Part shown: one piece after another, positions 1 to 7,992 of the stretch
How the letters are laid out: each line of letters opens with the position of its first letter
Numbering within the stretch: position 1 is the stretch's first letter
Assembly: GCF_019266065.1 (NCBI RefSeq)
Contig: NZ_LPNR01000112.1
Location: forward strand, 62,001 to 126,000
Direction of reading: 5' to 3'
DNA length: 64,000 nt
Origin: Nocardia sp. MH4
GTDB lineage: Bacteria > Actinomycetota > Actinomycetes > Mycobacteriales > Mycobacteriaceae
Program-made: the position numbers and the translations under genes
The notes under the pieces: model-generated
Told to the model about the DNA's origin: nothing
The model's input: only the letters and a program-made list of their open reading frames with translations
The model's database searches: none

Positions 1-527
1 TGCAGCCCCCGCGAGCCGGAGGTCTTGATCCAGCTCTCGATGCCGAGCTCGGTCAGCAGTTCCCTGGTGCGCACCGCCGCCCGGCGCAGATCGTCGAAGC
101 CGATCCCGGGCGAGGGGTCGAGGTCGATTCGCAGCTCGTCGGCGATCCGCAGGTCGGGCACATGATTGGGCCAGACGTGGAAGCCGAGGCACCCCTGGTT
201 CACTGCCCACAGCAGGTGGGCGAGGTCGTGGGCGACGAGCGCGTCGCTGGTCGTACCGTTCGGTGTCGACACCTCGACGGTCCGCAACCAGTCCGGCGCC
301 GACTTGGGCACCCGCTTCTGGAACCACGACTTGCCCGACGCGCCGTCGGGATAGCGCTCCAGCAACACCGGCCGGTCACCGATGACGCCCAGCAGCGGTT
401 CGGCGACGGCCTGGTAATAGCGGACCAGGTCGAGTTTGGTGTCGCCGCGCTTGCTGAAGTAGATCTTGTCCGGGTTGCTGATCGCCAGGACGCGCCCGTC
501 GACCTCGATCTCCACGGCCGCGCTCAT
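1..527 (-). CDS. Prim-PolC / LigD-type primase-polymerase (partial, C-terminus outside window)
   Basis: N-terminal ~175 residues of a LigD polymerase-family protein; the gene runs off the left edge. Visible features are the N-terminal NPDKIYF stretch, the nucleotidyl-transfer metal motif RIDLDPSPG with its two aspartates, and an SGSRGL loop just before the edge, all typical of archaeo-eukaryotic primase-polymerases of the LigD type. The start ATG overlaps the stop of the upstream ligase gene by four bases (ATGA), so the two are translationally coupled. In mycobacteria the equivalent stand-alone polymerase beside ligC (Prim-PolC) fills short gaps and inserts ribonucleotides during excision repair or end joining. 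The separate ligase gene argues against a full LigD fusion. Confidence 0.85.
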   Translation of the reverse strand, partial: MSAAVEIEVDGRVLAISNPDKIYFSKRGDTKLDLVRYYQAVAEPLLGVIGDRPVLLERYPDGASGKSWFQKRVPKSAPDWLRTVEVSTPNGTTSDALVAHDLAHLLWAVNQGCLGFHVWPNHVPDLRIADELRIDLDPSPGIGFDDLRRAAVRTRELLTELGIESWIKTSGSRGL

Positions 528-1603
528 CGCGCACCGCCGAAGATCGCGTCGAGCTCGGCCGGGGCGACCTCGTCGAGCTGGGCGTAGGTGCACGACTCCG
601 GGGTGCGGTCGGCCCGGAAGCGCACCAGCCGCCCGCCGTGGCGGAACCTCCCCGACTGCACGTGCTCGTAGCGGACCTCGGCGACCAGTTCCGGGCGCAG
701 TGGTTCCCAGGACAGGTCCTTGCCGCCGGTCCACCGGCTCACCCCGCCGGGCATCTTGCCGTCGGCGTCGGCTTGGGCGACCGCGTCGGCCCAGTTGCGC
801 CACGGATGGTTGTCGAGCGCGTTCTCGCGCAACGGCGCCAGCTCACCGAGCAGTTCGCGGCGCCGGGCCGCGGTGAAACTCGACGCGACACCGACGTGAT
901 GCAGGTTGCCGTCGTCGTCGAACAGGCCGAGCAGCAGCGAGCCGACACCTACGCCGTCCTTGTGCATCCGGTAGCCGGCCACCACGCAGTCGGCGGTGCG
1001 TTCGTGCTTGATCTTGAGCATCACGCGTTTGTCCTGCAGATAGGGCAGATCGTCGGCTTTGGCCATCACCCCGTCGAAGCCCGCGCCCTCGAACCGGGTG
1101 AACCAGTCCAGGGCGACGTCGGGGTCCTGGGTGATCGGGGTCAGATGGATCCGGCCCGGTGCGGCCTCGAGCAGCGATTCCAGCGCGCGCCTGCGCTCGG
1201 TGAACGGTTCGGCGGTCAGATCACGATCACCCAGGGCGAGCAGATCGAAGGCGACGAAACTGGCCGGGGTCTCGGCGGCCAGCTTGTTCACCCGCGAGGC
1301 CGCCGGATGCAGCCGCTGCTGGAGCGTGTCGAAGTCCAGGCCCTGATCGGTGACGACGACGATCTCTCCGTCGACGACACAGCGGTCCGGCAGTGCGGCC
1401 GCGAGCAGCTCGGCCAGTTCGGGGAAGTACCGGGTGAGCGGGCGGTCGTTGCGGGAGCCGAGCTCGATCTCGTCGCCGTCGCGGAACACGATGCACCGGA
1501 ACCCGTCCCATTTGGGTTCGTAGCTGAGCCCGGGCTCCCGGGGCAACGACGGGGTCGACTTGGCCAGCATGGGGCGCACTGGCGGCATCACCGGTAGATC
1601 CAT
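524..1603 (-). CDS. ligC: ATP-dependent DNA ligase LigC
   Basis: 359-residue ATP-dependent DNA ligase, the size of mycobacterial LigC. The adenylated lysine is K31 in the motif EPKWDGFR. Further nucleotidyltransferase motifs are VVDGEIVV, FVAFDLLALG, FDGVMAKADD and MLKIKHERTADCVVAG, followed by an OB-fold domain. It seals nicks using ATP. Paired with the downstream primase-polymerase, it probably acts in gap repair or a back-up end-joining route. The start ATG is preceded by a strong GAGGAGG ribosome-binding site, and the stop overlaps the polymerase start. No Ku gene is visible in the window. Confidence 0.92.
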   Translation of the reverse strand: MDLPVMPPVRPMLAKSTPSLPREPGLSYEPKWDGFRCIVFRDGDEIELGSRNDRPLTRYFPELAELLAAALPDRCVVDGEIVVVTDQGLDFDTLQQRLHPAASRVNKLAAETPASFVAFDLLALGDRDLTAEPFTERRRALESLLEAAPGRIHLTPITQDPDVALDWFTRFEGAGFDGVMAKADDLPYLQDKRVMLKIKHERTADCVVAGYRMHKDGVGVGSLLLGLFDDDGNLHHVGVASSFTAARRRELLGELAPLRENALDNHPWRNWADAVAQADADGKMPGGVSRWTGGKDLSWEPLRPELVAEVRYEHVQSGRFRHGGRLVRFRADRTPESCTYAQLDEVAPAELDAIFGGAR

Positions 1604-1862
1604 CCGATCCTCCTCGCGGGTGGGTTCACCCGTGTCGACGGCGCGAGCGTGCCCGATTCATCGGTGCGGCTTCGATCGTAGGGCCGTCCACCGACACCGG
1701 CGCGGACATCGCCCGGCCCGGTGTCGCGCTCAGCTGTCGACGCGGCCCGCGCGGCGGTGGCCGCGATACACGCTGGTAGTCGAGGGGGAGTAGCGGTCGT
1801 CGCGGCACCGCAGCGACCGGATCAGCCGGGCGTCCGGGCGCCGCGACCGCGCGGGCGCGAGG

Positions 1863-2252
1863 TCAGCTGTCGAGCCAGCCGTGATCGTCGGCGAACGTGG
1901 TGAACCGCTCACGAATGGTGAGGATCTCGGCCGCGGTCAGCGCGGGGGAGGCGTCCAGCAGCAGCTCGGTGATCTGGCGGCGCAGCTCGTCGGGACCGAG
2001 CCGGTCACCGCCGGTGCGCTCCTTGCGCGACTTCGGCGCGGGCGCGGTGTGACCCGCGGCGGTCAGGTTGATCGCCTTGGGGCCGCGATCACCTTCGGTG
2101 ACATCGAATTCGAACAGCCTGCCCTGGCGCAACTCGTCCTCGTCGAGGCCGATGTCGTTGACGTGGACGAAGACATCGGGCCCGCCGTCGTCGGGCCGGA
2201 TGAACCCGAAACCCCGTGACCCGTCGAACGACACCAATTTCCCGATGGACAC
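1863..2252 (-). CDS. Cold-shock domain protein with C-terminal extension (CspB-like)
   Basis: 129 residues from a GTG start chosen because GAGGAG sits seven bases upstream; longer in-frame starts have no such site and precede a poorly conserved stretch. The first ~67 residues form a cold-shock OB fold with RNP motifs SRGFGFI and DVFVHV, which bind single-stranded nucleic acid. The rest is a charged linker and a helical C-terminal segment ending in HGWLDS, an extension seen in actinobacterial CspB-type proteins and not in 67-residue CspA. It probably acts as an RNA chaperone in the cytoplasm. The 259 bases between it and ligC hold nothing recognisable. Confidence 0.85.
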   Translation of the reverse strand: MSIGKLVSFDGSRGFGFIRPDDGGPDVFVHVNDIGLDEDELRQGRLFEFDVTEGDRGPKAINLTAAGHTAPAPKSRKERTGGDRLGPDELRRQITELLLDASPALTAAEILTIRERFTTFADDHGWLDS

Positions 2253-2452
2253 CGACCAGCTCCTCGCTCCGCTTCCCGACGCCACTGTAACGCGGCTTTT
2301 GGGCGTTTTTCCGGGAAAGTGGACAGACAGCGACATCGCGGAGACGCCGCACCGCCGGGCCGACCGGACGTGGTCACAATCCGGTAACTGTTCGTTCACA
2401 TCCTCTCGTTAGCGTTCCGAATCTGTTGGTACGGGTGTGGAGGTTGTGACGA

Positions 2453-3994
2453 GTGTTCGACCCCGGTCGGGGGATGAGGTCGGGGGGATATGACGCCGGT
2501 CGCGGGGTGCTGACAGCACCTCGGGCGGGATCGGAGACGGTGTGTTTCCGGCCGCCGGCGCCGCCGGTCGTCCTGCTCGGGCCACGCCCGCGCCCGGCGC
2601 ATGTGCCGTTGGCGCCCGCGCAGGAGCGCATGTGGCATGCCGCTCGGCTCGGCCGCTCGGCGGACTGGAATGTCGCGCGGGCGCTGCGGCTGCGCGGCGC
2701 CGAGGTGGACCCGGCCGCGCTGCGGTCGGCGCTGGAATGCGTTGTCGCCCGGCACGAACCGCTGCGCACGATCTACCCGGCGACCGAGCACGGTCCCGCC
2801 CAGCACGTCGTCGACGCGGCGGAGACCGCTCTCGATATCGCCGAATGTGCCGTCACCGAGAGTGAACTCGCGGTCGCGGTCGCCGCGCTGTCGGCGCGGG
2901 CCTTCGATCTCACGCGAGAGCTGCCGGTGCGGGCCCGACTGTTCGTCGTCGGACCCGGCGACGTGGTGCTCGCCCTGGTCGTGCACCACATCTCGGTCGA
3001 CGGGCGCTCGCTGGGCCCGCTGATCCGGGATCTGGTCACCGCCTATCTCGCCTGCCGCGCCGGGAGCGCCCCCGAGTGGGCGCCGCTGCCGGTGAGTTAC
3101 ACCGACTACACCCTGTGGAAGCACGCCCAGCTCGGCGAATTCACCGACGAATGGAGCCGCGCGACCCACCAACTGCGCTACTGGGCCAACGCGCTGGCCG
3201 GTCGGCCCGCCCTGCTGGATCTGCCCGCCCGTGAACCCCTGTCACCGCCGGTCGACCCGGCTGCCGGTGCGCTGCTACCGATCTCGTTCGACGCGCGGAC
3301 CCACGCCGGGCTGCTGCGGCTGGCACAGGACGGACGGGCGAGCCTGTTCATGGTCCTGCAGGCCGCGTTTGCGGTGGCCGTCGGCGCGTTCGCCCGCAGC
3401 GCCGACGTCACTGTGGCGACCGCGGTCTCGGGGCGCGACCACCGCCTCCTCGACGACCTGGTCGGCAACTTCTCCGACGACGTCCTCCTGCGCGTGCGCC
3501 TGGACCGCGCCGCCGACGTCGACGAGCTCATCGACCAGGTGCGCCGGGTCGCGCTGGCCGCCTACGCCCATCCCGACACCCCCAATCCCCGGCTCAAGCG
3601 CTGCCTGCTCCAGGATGCGGCGCTGCCGCTGTTCCAGGCCACACTGATCCTGCAGCGAGCCGACGCGCGCCGCAGCGCCACCGAACTCGGTGCGGCTCCG
3701 GGTTTCTCGATCACCGAGGTGCCGACCGGGGTGGTGCGGGCCAAACACGATCTCGAGTTCGGGCTGACCGATCACTACGATCCGTTCGGCGCGCCCGTCG
3801 GCATCGACGGCTCGTTCCTGTATCCGCTCGCCCGGTTCGACGAGGAGACCGCCGAGCGGTTCGTCGCCCGGTTCCGGGCGGTCGTCGGACTGCTGGCCGA
3901 CGGCTACCGTGGCCCACTGGGCGCCCTGCTGGCGGCCACGGGCAGCCGCCGCTCCCTCGCGGGGGTCCGCCGGGCGGCGCGGGTGCTGGTCTGA
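2453..3994 (+). CDS. Stand-alone NRPS-type condensation-domain protein
   Basis: Up to 513 residues, almost all one condensation domain. The catalytic HHxxxDG motif is present as HHISVDG (about residues 178-184). Other condensation motifs are the N-terminal PLAPAQERMW, RHEPLRT, YTDYTLW and GNFSDDVLLRV. No adenylation or carrier domain is attached or nearby. Free condensation domains join amines to carrier- or CoA-bound acyl groups, or act as acyltransferases. The start is uncertain: GTG 2453, ATG 2474 and GTG 2507 are in frame and none has a clear ribosome-binding site. The gene is convergent with, and directly abuts, a PLP/sulfur operon, which may make the building block it uses (inference). 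Confidence 0.82.
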   Translation: MFDPGRGMRSGGYDAGRGVLTAPRAGSETVCFRPPAPPVVLLGPRPRPAHVPLAPAQERMWHAARLGRSADWNVARALRLRGAEVDPAALRSALECVVARHEPLRTIYPATEHGPAQHVVDAAETALDIAECAVTESELAVAVAALSARAFDLTRELPVRARLFVVGPGDVVLALVVHHISVDGRSLGPLIRDLVTAYLACRAGSAPEWAPLPVSYTDYTLWKHAQLGEFTDEWSRATHQLRYWANALAGRPALLDLPAREPLSPPVDPAAGALLPISFDARTHAGLLRLAQDGRASLFMVLQAAFAVAVGAFARSADVTVATAVSGRDHRLLDDLVGNFSDDVLLRVRLDRAADVDELIDQVRRVALAAYAHPDTPNPRLKRCLLQDAALPLFQATLILQRADARRSATELGAAPGFSITEVPTGVVRAKHDLEFGLTDHYDPFGAPVGIDGSFLYPLARFDEETAERFVARFRAVVGLLADGYRGPLGALLAATGSRRSLAGVRRAARVLV

Positions 3995-5317
3995 TCACCC
4001 GCCGCGTTCGAGCGGATGACCGGCGTCGCGCCAGGCGACGATGCCCCCGGCCAGGCTGTAGGCGTCATAGCCCGCGCGGTGGGCGAGGGCGGCGAAGCGC
4101 AGCGAGGTCTCGCCGACGGGGCATACGAACACGACCGGGCGCGAGCGTGGGAACGGCATGCCCTGGGCGAGCATCTCGTCGAGCTGATCGTCACGGATGT
4201 TGAGCGCGCCGGGCACGTGCCCCACCCGGTAGGCCATCGCGCCCCGGGTGTCGACGACGGTCGGTCTGCCGGTGCGGTCCAACTCGGCCAGCGTGGCGGG
4301 CGTGAGCGTCGGTGCGGCGGCGGTGTCCTCGGGGCCGGGCGCGCCCGCGCCCGCGGCCTTGCCGAACAGCTCGGGCCTGCGCTTGGCGATATAGGACAGG
4401 TACGGCTCGAGCCGGTCGCACACGATGAGCACCGCGACCAGCGGCCGATCCTCGGGGCGCGGCGCCGTGGCCAGGGCACGCAGGGCCGCCGCGTAGCCCG
4501 CGCCGCTGGTGGGTCCGGCGAGCACTCCGTAGCCGTGGATCAGGGCCAGGGTGGCGTCGATGGCGGCGGCCGAGTCGACGGTGACGATGTCGTCGTAGAA
4601 GTCGGGCCGGAACAGTCCGACATCCCACATCTCGCGTTCGGAGCGGATGCCGGGGATGAAGTCGAACCGGTCCGAGACCACGCCGATGGTGCGCAGCGCC
4701 GGATGCCGGGCCAGCAGCGCGGTCGCGGTGCCGCGCGTGGAACCGGTGGTGCCGAGTCCGCCGATCAGATAGTCGAGATGATCGATGCCCGCCTCGGCGA
4801 GGTCGGTGGCGATCTCGGTGCCGGTGCCGTCGTGATGGGCGTCGATATTGCGCTCGTTGGTGTACTGCGAGGGATGGAACCACCGTTCGGGCGCCTGACC
4901 GGTGGTCTGGGCGATCACCGCCGAGACATCGTCGGCCGCCTGCGGATCCGGGCATTCGGACAGGCCTGGCAGTTCCACGATCTCGGTGCCGAGCAGTTGT
5001 AGCAGCTGCCGTACCTCGCCCACCCTGATCCGGTTGGTCACCGCCCGCAGCGGGATGCCGTGCAGCGCGCCGAGCACCCGCAGCGCCTTGGCGGTGTTGC
5101 CGCTGGAGGCCTCGATGAACGACTGCCCGCCCGCGGCGACGCGGTCCACCTCGGCGCGGATCATCGCCCAGGCGACCCGGTCCTTGACCGAGCCGAACGG
5201 ATTGTGCGACTCCAGTTTCGCGTACAGCTCGACTCCGGCCAGCCCGTGCACCGCGGGATCGAGGCGAAGCAGGGGAGTGTTGCCGATGAGCTCGGTGATG
5301 TGGTTGTAGACCATCAC
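3995..5317 (-). CDS. Cysteine synthase-like PLP enzyme fused to a C-terminal rhodanese domain
   Basis: 440 residues. Residues 1-310 are a cysteine synthase/cystathionine beta-synthase fold: the PLP lysine is K45 in NPFGSVKDR, with a substrate loop EASSGNTAK and a phosphate-binding GGLGTTGSTRG. Residues ~345-437 are a rhodanese domain with an intact cysteine, C399, in CPVGETS, so it could carry a persulfide. The family makes cysteine or related beta-substituted amino acids. The pairing with a PLP decarboxylase recalls SbnA/SbnH in staphyloferrin B synthesis, where the CysK-like enzyme makes a diaminopropionate precursor. It is the last gene of the operon; the GTG start overlaps the previous stop by four bases, and ATG 5314 is the alternative. 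Confidence 0.88.
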   Translation of the reverse strand: MMVYNHITELIGNTPLLRLDPAVHGLAGVELYAKLESHNPFGSVKDRVAWAMIRAEVDRVAAGGQSFIEASSGNTAKALRVLGALHGIPLRAVTNRIRVGEVRQLLQLLGTEIVELPGLSECPDPQAADDVSAVIAQTTGQAPERWFHPSQYTNERNIDAHHDGTGTEIATDLAEAGIDHLDYLIGGLGTTGSTRGTATALLARHPALRTIGVVSDRFDFIPGIRSEREMWDVGLFRPDFYDDIVTVDSAAAIDATLALIHGYGVLAGPTSGAGYAAALRALATAPRPEDRPLVAVLIVCDRLEPYLSYIAKRRPELFGKAAGAGAPGPEDTAAAPTLTPATLAELDRTGRPTVVDTRGAMAYRVGHVPGALNIRDDQLDEMLAQGMPFPRSRPVVFVCPVGETSLRFAALAHRAGYDAYSLAGGIVAWRDAGHPLERGG

Positions 5318-6711
5318 GGCACCCGGTAATCCGCGTCGGGGCAGAGCGTGAATCCGCTGTCACTTTGTCGCACAGCGACTTTCGGCACCACCGGGTGCAT
5401 GCTGGCCTGCGCGGCGGACAGATCCATGTGATAGGCGCCGGTATTGGCGAACAGCACCGGATCGCCCGGCGCGGGCACCCCGGCCACCCGCACCTGCCGC
5501 TGGGTCACCAGATCCCGCTCCAGACACAGATGTCCCGCGAAGAAGACCCCGACGGGTTCGGCGACGGCGGGTTCGGCGAGCACCACGGGGTCGATGAGCA
5601 CCTCCTGGTCGGCGGCGGTGACCGTATCGCGACTCAGGTCCAGATGCACCAGGGTCGCGCCGTTGCCCGCGGTTTTGGCGAATTCCACACTGGCGAGGGT
5701 GACCCCGGCCTGATCGACGAGCGCCTTGCCGGGCTCGAGCCACAGTTCGAGCAGATTGTCGGCCAGCACCTGCCCCAGCGCGCGGCCGCTGTGCCCGGGC
5801 AGCGGGGTGGCGAGCAGATCGGCGAGGATGGCGGCGGCCGGTTCGGTGTTGGCGTACTTGTGGAACACCGGTCCACCGTGGACCGCGCCGCCGGCGACGT
5901 GATAGCCGAAGGTGCTACTGCTCCAGTGCAGGGCCTCGCCCCGCCCGAGCAGACCCGCGCGCAGCGCATGGTCGTAGGCGTCGTAGCGCGCGGCGTCGGC
6001 GGTGAAGACCTGGCGCAACCCGCCGCCGATGTCGAGCACGGTCGGCGTCAGATCGTGTCCGTAGGCGCGCTCGACGAGCTCCAGGCACGCCGCGACCGCG
6101 CGGACGCGTTCGGCGGTGGCGGCGGTGTCGAGGTGGAAGGCGAAACCCAGCAACCGCAGCCGATCCCGGTGCCGGGTGAGCACGTCGAACGCGGCATCGG
6201 CGGCCGCGAGGTCGATGCCGAAGCGGCTCGGGGCGCTGCCGGGAAATCCCGAGATGCGCAGCAGGACCGGCACCGGCGCGTCCGCCAGCTCGGCCAGCGT
6301 GGACAGTTCCCACAGATTGTCGACATTGACCGTCACCCCCGCCGCGAGCGCCGCGCGCAGCAGAGACACCCCTTTGGGGCCGGTCGCCTCGATCCGGTCG
6401 CCCGGAAATCCCGCGGCCAGCGCGGCCGACAATTCCCCCGCCGAGGCCACGTCGACGGAGATCCCCGCCGCCGCGGCGGTCCTGGCGAAGGCCGCCGAGC
6501 GGTTCACCTTGTGCGCGTAGCAGATCCGGTACGGGCCGGCTCCCGCGTCGAGGACCGCGCGCACGGTGGCCAGGTTCGCCGCGTACACCTGCGGGAACAG
6601 CAGGTGCAGCGGCGAGCCGTAATGGTCCAGCGCCGCGCGCACGGCCGCCCCGTCGGCGAGGAAGTCAGCGACCAGCGGGGGGAGCGCGGCGGGAACGGCG
6701 GGCGGGGTCAT
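5314..6711 (-). CDS. Y4yA-family fold-type III PLP decarboxylase
   Basis: 465 residues of the ornithine/diaminopimelate/arginine decarboxylase family 2 (alanine-racemase-like barrel). The PLP lysine is K68 in YAHKVNRS; the phosphate-binding glycines are in LDIGGGLR; the C-terminal domain carries LCLERD and FANTGAYHMD. It resembles the Y4yA group named after a rhizobial plasmid gene that sits beside a cysteine synthase homologue. The substrate is unknown: it could be a free amino acid or an amino-acid conjugate, as for SbnH. It overlaps both neighbours by four bases (ATGA), so it is co-expressed with the metal-binding-domain protein and the CysK-rhodanese fusion. Confidence 0.85.
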   Translation of the reverse strand: MTPPAVPAALPPLVADFLADGAAVRAALDHYGSPLHLLFPQVYAANLATVRAVLDAGAGPYRICYAHKVNRSAAFARTAAAAGISVDVASAGELSAALAAGFPGDRIEATGPKGVSLLRAALAAGVTVNVDNLWELSTLAELADAPVPVLLRISGFPGSAPSRFGIDLAAADAAFDVLTRHRDRLRLLGFAFHLDTAATAERVRAVAACLELVERAYGHDLTPTVLDIGGGLRQVFTADAARYDAYDHALRAGLLGRGEALHWSSSTFGYHVAGGAVHGGPVFHKYANTEPAAAILADLLATPLPGHSGRALGQVLADNLLELWLEPGKALVDQAGVTLASVEFAKTAGNGATLVHLDLSRDTVTAADQEVLIDPVVLAEPAVAEPVGVFFAGHLCLERDLVTQRQVRVAGVPAPGDPVLFANTGAYHMDLSAAQASMHPVVPKVAVRQSDSGFTLCPDADYRVP

Positions 6712-7961
6712 CCCACCGCCGCGCCGGGCGCCGGGGCGGGCACGTCGTCGACCGGGTTGTAGCCGCCGTCACGCAGCGCCTCGAACACCCGGAACCGGTG
6801 GCGCGGGCTGCGGATCCGGGCGATGACCCGCTTGGACTCCAGGTCGACCTCGGCCACCGGGATCTCCATCGATTCGAGCAGCGCGGTGATGGTGCGGACG
6901 CAATGCTTGCAGCTCATATCGGGGACGTAGAAGACGCCGTCGTCGCCGGGCGGCGCACCGTCGAACACCTGCTCGGCGGTGTCTCGCACGACGACGACGC
7001 TGTCCGCCAGCGCGGCGAAGGTCTCGACGAACCGGTCGACCACGGTGGCCAGCACGTGCACCGCCGCGCCGTCGACCGCCTGCGGTGCCGCCGCCAGGCA
7101 GGCGGGCCTGGCACCGGCGGGCAGCAGGGCGTACTGGCGGGAGATCAGGTCCAGCTCGTCGTGATATCTGGCGACCGCGGCCTCGGTGTCGAGCCCCTCC
7201 TCGGTGACCGCGCGCCGCATCACCGCGTGCGCGTCGGCGATGGTGGCGTCCTTCATGGCGCGCAGCAGCGCGAGGGAATCGGCGGTGTAGCGCACGCTCC
7301 CGTCGGGCTGGACGGCCAGGCGCACCGGGATCATCCCGCGCCGGAACGTCGAGGCCTGCAGCTCCCAGAACCAGCGGGTCGCGACGGCGGCGAAGATCCC
7401 GGAATCGCGCATGCCCCTGGCGAAGCCGACGATATCCCGATAGGGGGTATCGGCCGCGATGAGCCCGTGCTGGACGAGTGCGCGCCCGGTGGCCTCCACC
7501 CCGACGCGGAAGATCTCGTGCGGGTCGTGATCGGTGGTGGTGCCCGTGAGCACCGCGAGATCGGGCTCGCTCAGCGCCGCCGAGCGCGCCACCAGACCGG
7601 ACCCGGCCAGCTCGCGCCACAGCGTCAGCACGGTCTCCCTGGCCACCACGGCCAGGTCGGGACCGGCGCCCCCGGTGTGGAAGTAGCCGGTATTGGGCAC
7701 ACCCGCGCTGTCGGTCCAGGTGATGCGGTGGGTCGCGCTGGTGACCTGGTCGGGGCGGCACGGCCGCATGAACCGCTCCAGGTACATCCGCTGCGACTGC
7801 GTCAGCGCGCTGCCGGGCTCGGGGCGTAACTCGGTGGCGCGGAAGGTGATCCGGGTCGGCGACGGTGGCTCGGCGGCCGCGAACAGACCGGGCGCGGCCA
7901 GCTCGGCCAGTACCCGGGACGCGGACCGTCGATCGTAGTGCTGCGCGGGGTGCGTGCCCAT
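6708..7961 (-). CDS. Unrecognised protein with a C-terminal heavy-metal-associated (HMA) domain
   Basis: 417 residues. Residues 1-340 match no family I recognise; they are mostly helical, rich in His, Asp and Glu, without a signal peptide or membrane segments. Residues ~343-405 form an HMA-like domain with the metal-binding pair C351 and C354 (MSCKHCV) and the expected pattern of a following helix and strand. Such domains bind Cu(I), Zn or similar thiophilic metals, usually in P-type ATPases or chaperones. Here it is fused to a cytoplasmic protein inside a sulfur/PLP operon, so metal delivery to, or sensing by, the N-terminal region is possible (inference). The start ATG follows GAGGAGGAACCC. 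Confidence 0.75.
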   Translation of the reverse strand: MGTHPAQHYDRRSASRVLAELAAPGLFAAAEPPSPTRITFRATELRPEPGSALTQSQRMYLERFMRPCRPDQVTSATHRITWTDSAGVPNTGYFHTGGAGPDLAVVARETVLTLWRELAGSGLVARSAALSEPDLAVLTGTTTDHDPHEIFRVGVEATGRALVQHGLIAADTPYRDIVGFARGMRDSGIFAAVATRWFWELQASTFRRGMIPVRLAVQPDGSVRYTADSLALLRAMKDATIADAHAVMRRAVTEEGLDTEAAVARYHDELDLISRQYALLPAGARPACLAAAPQAVDGAAVHVLATVVDRFVETFAALADSVVVVRDTAEQVFDGAPPGDDGVFYVPDMSCKHCVRTITALLESMEIPVAEVDLESKRVIARIRSPRHRFRVFEALRDGGYNPVDDVPAPAPGAAVG

Positions 7962-7992
7962 GGGTTCCTCCTCGGCTCGGGACAGGAAAGGG

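Noticed and set aside
1..1603. Full LigD (polymerase-ligase fusion)
   Set aside because: Ligase and polymerase are separate overlapping genes with their own start codons, so this is the LigC/Prim-PolC arrangement.
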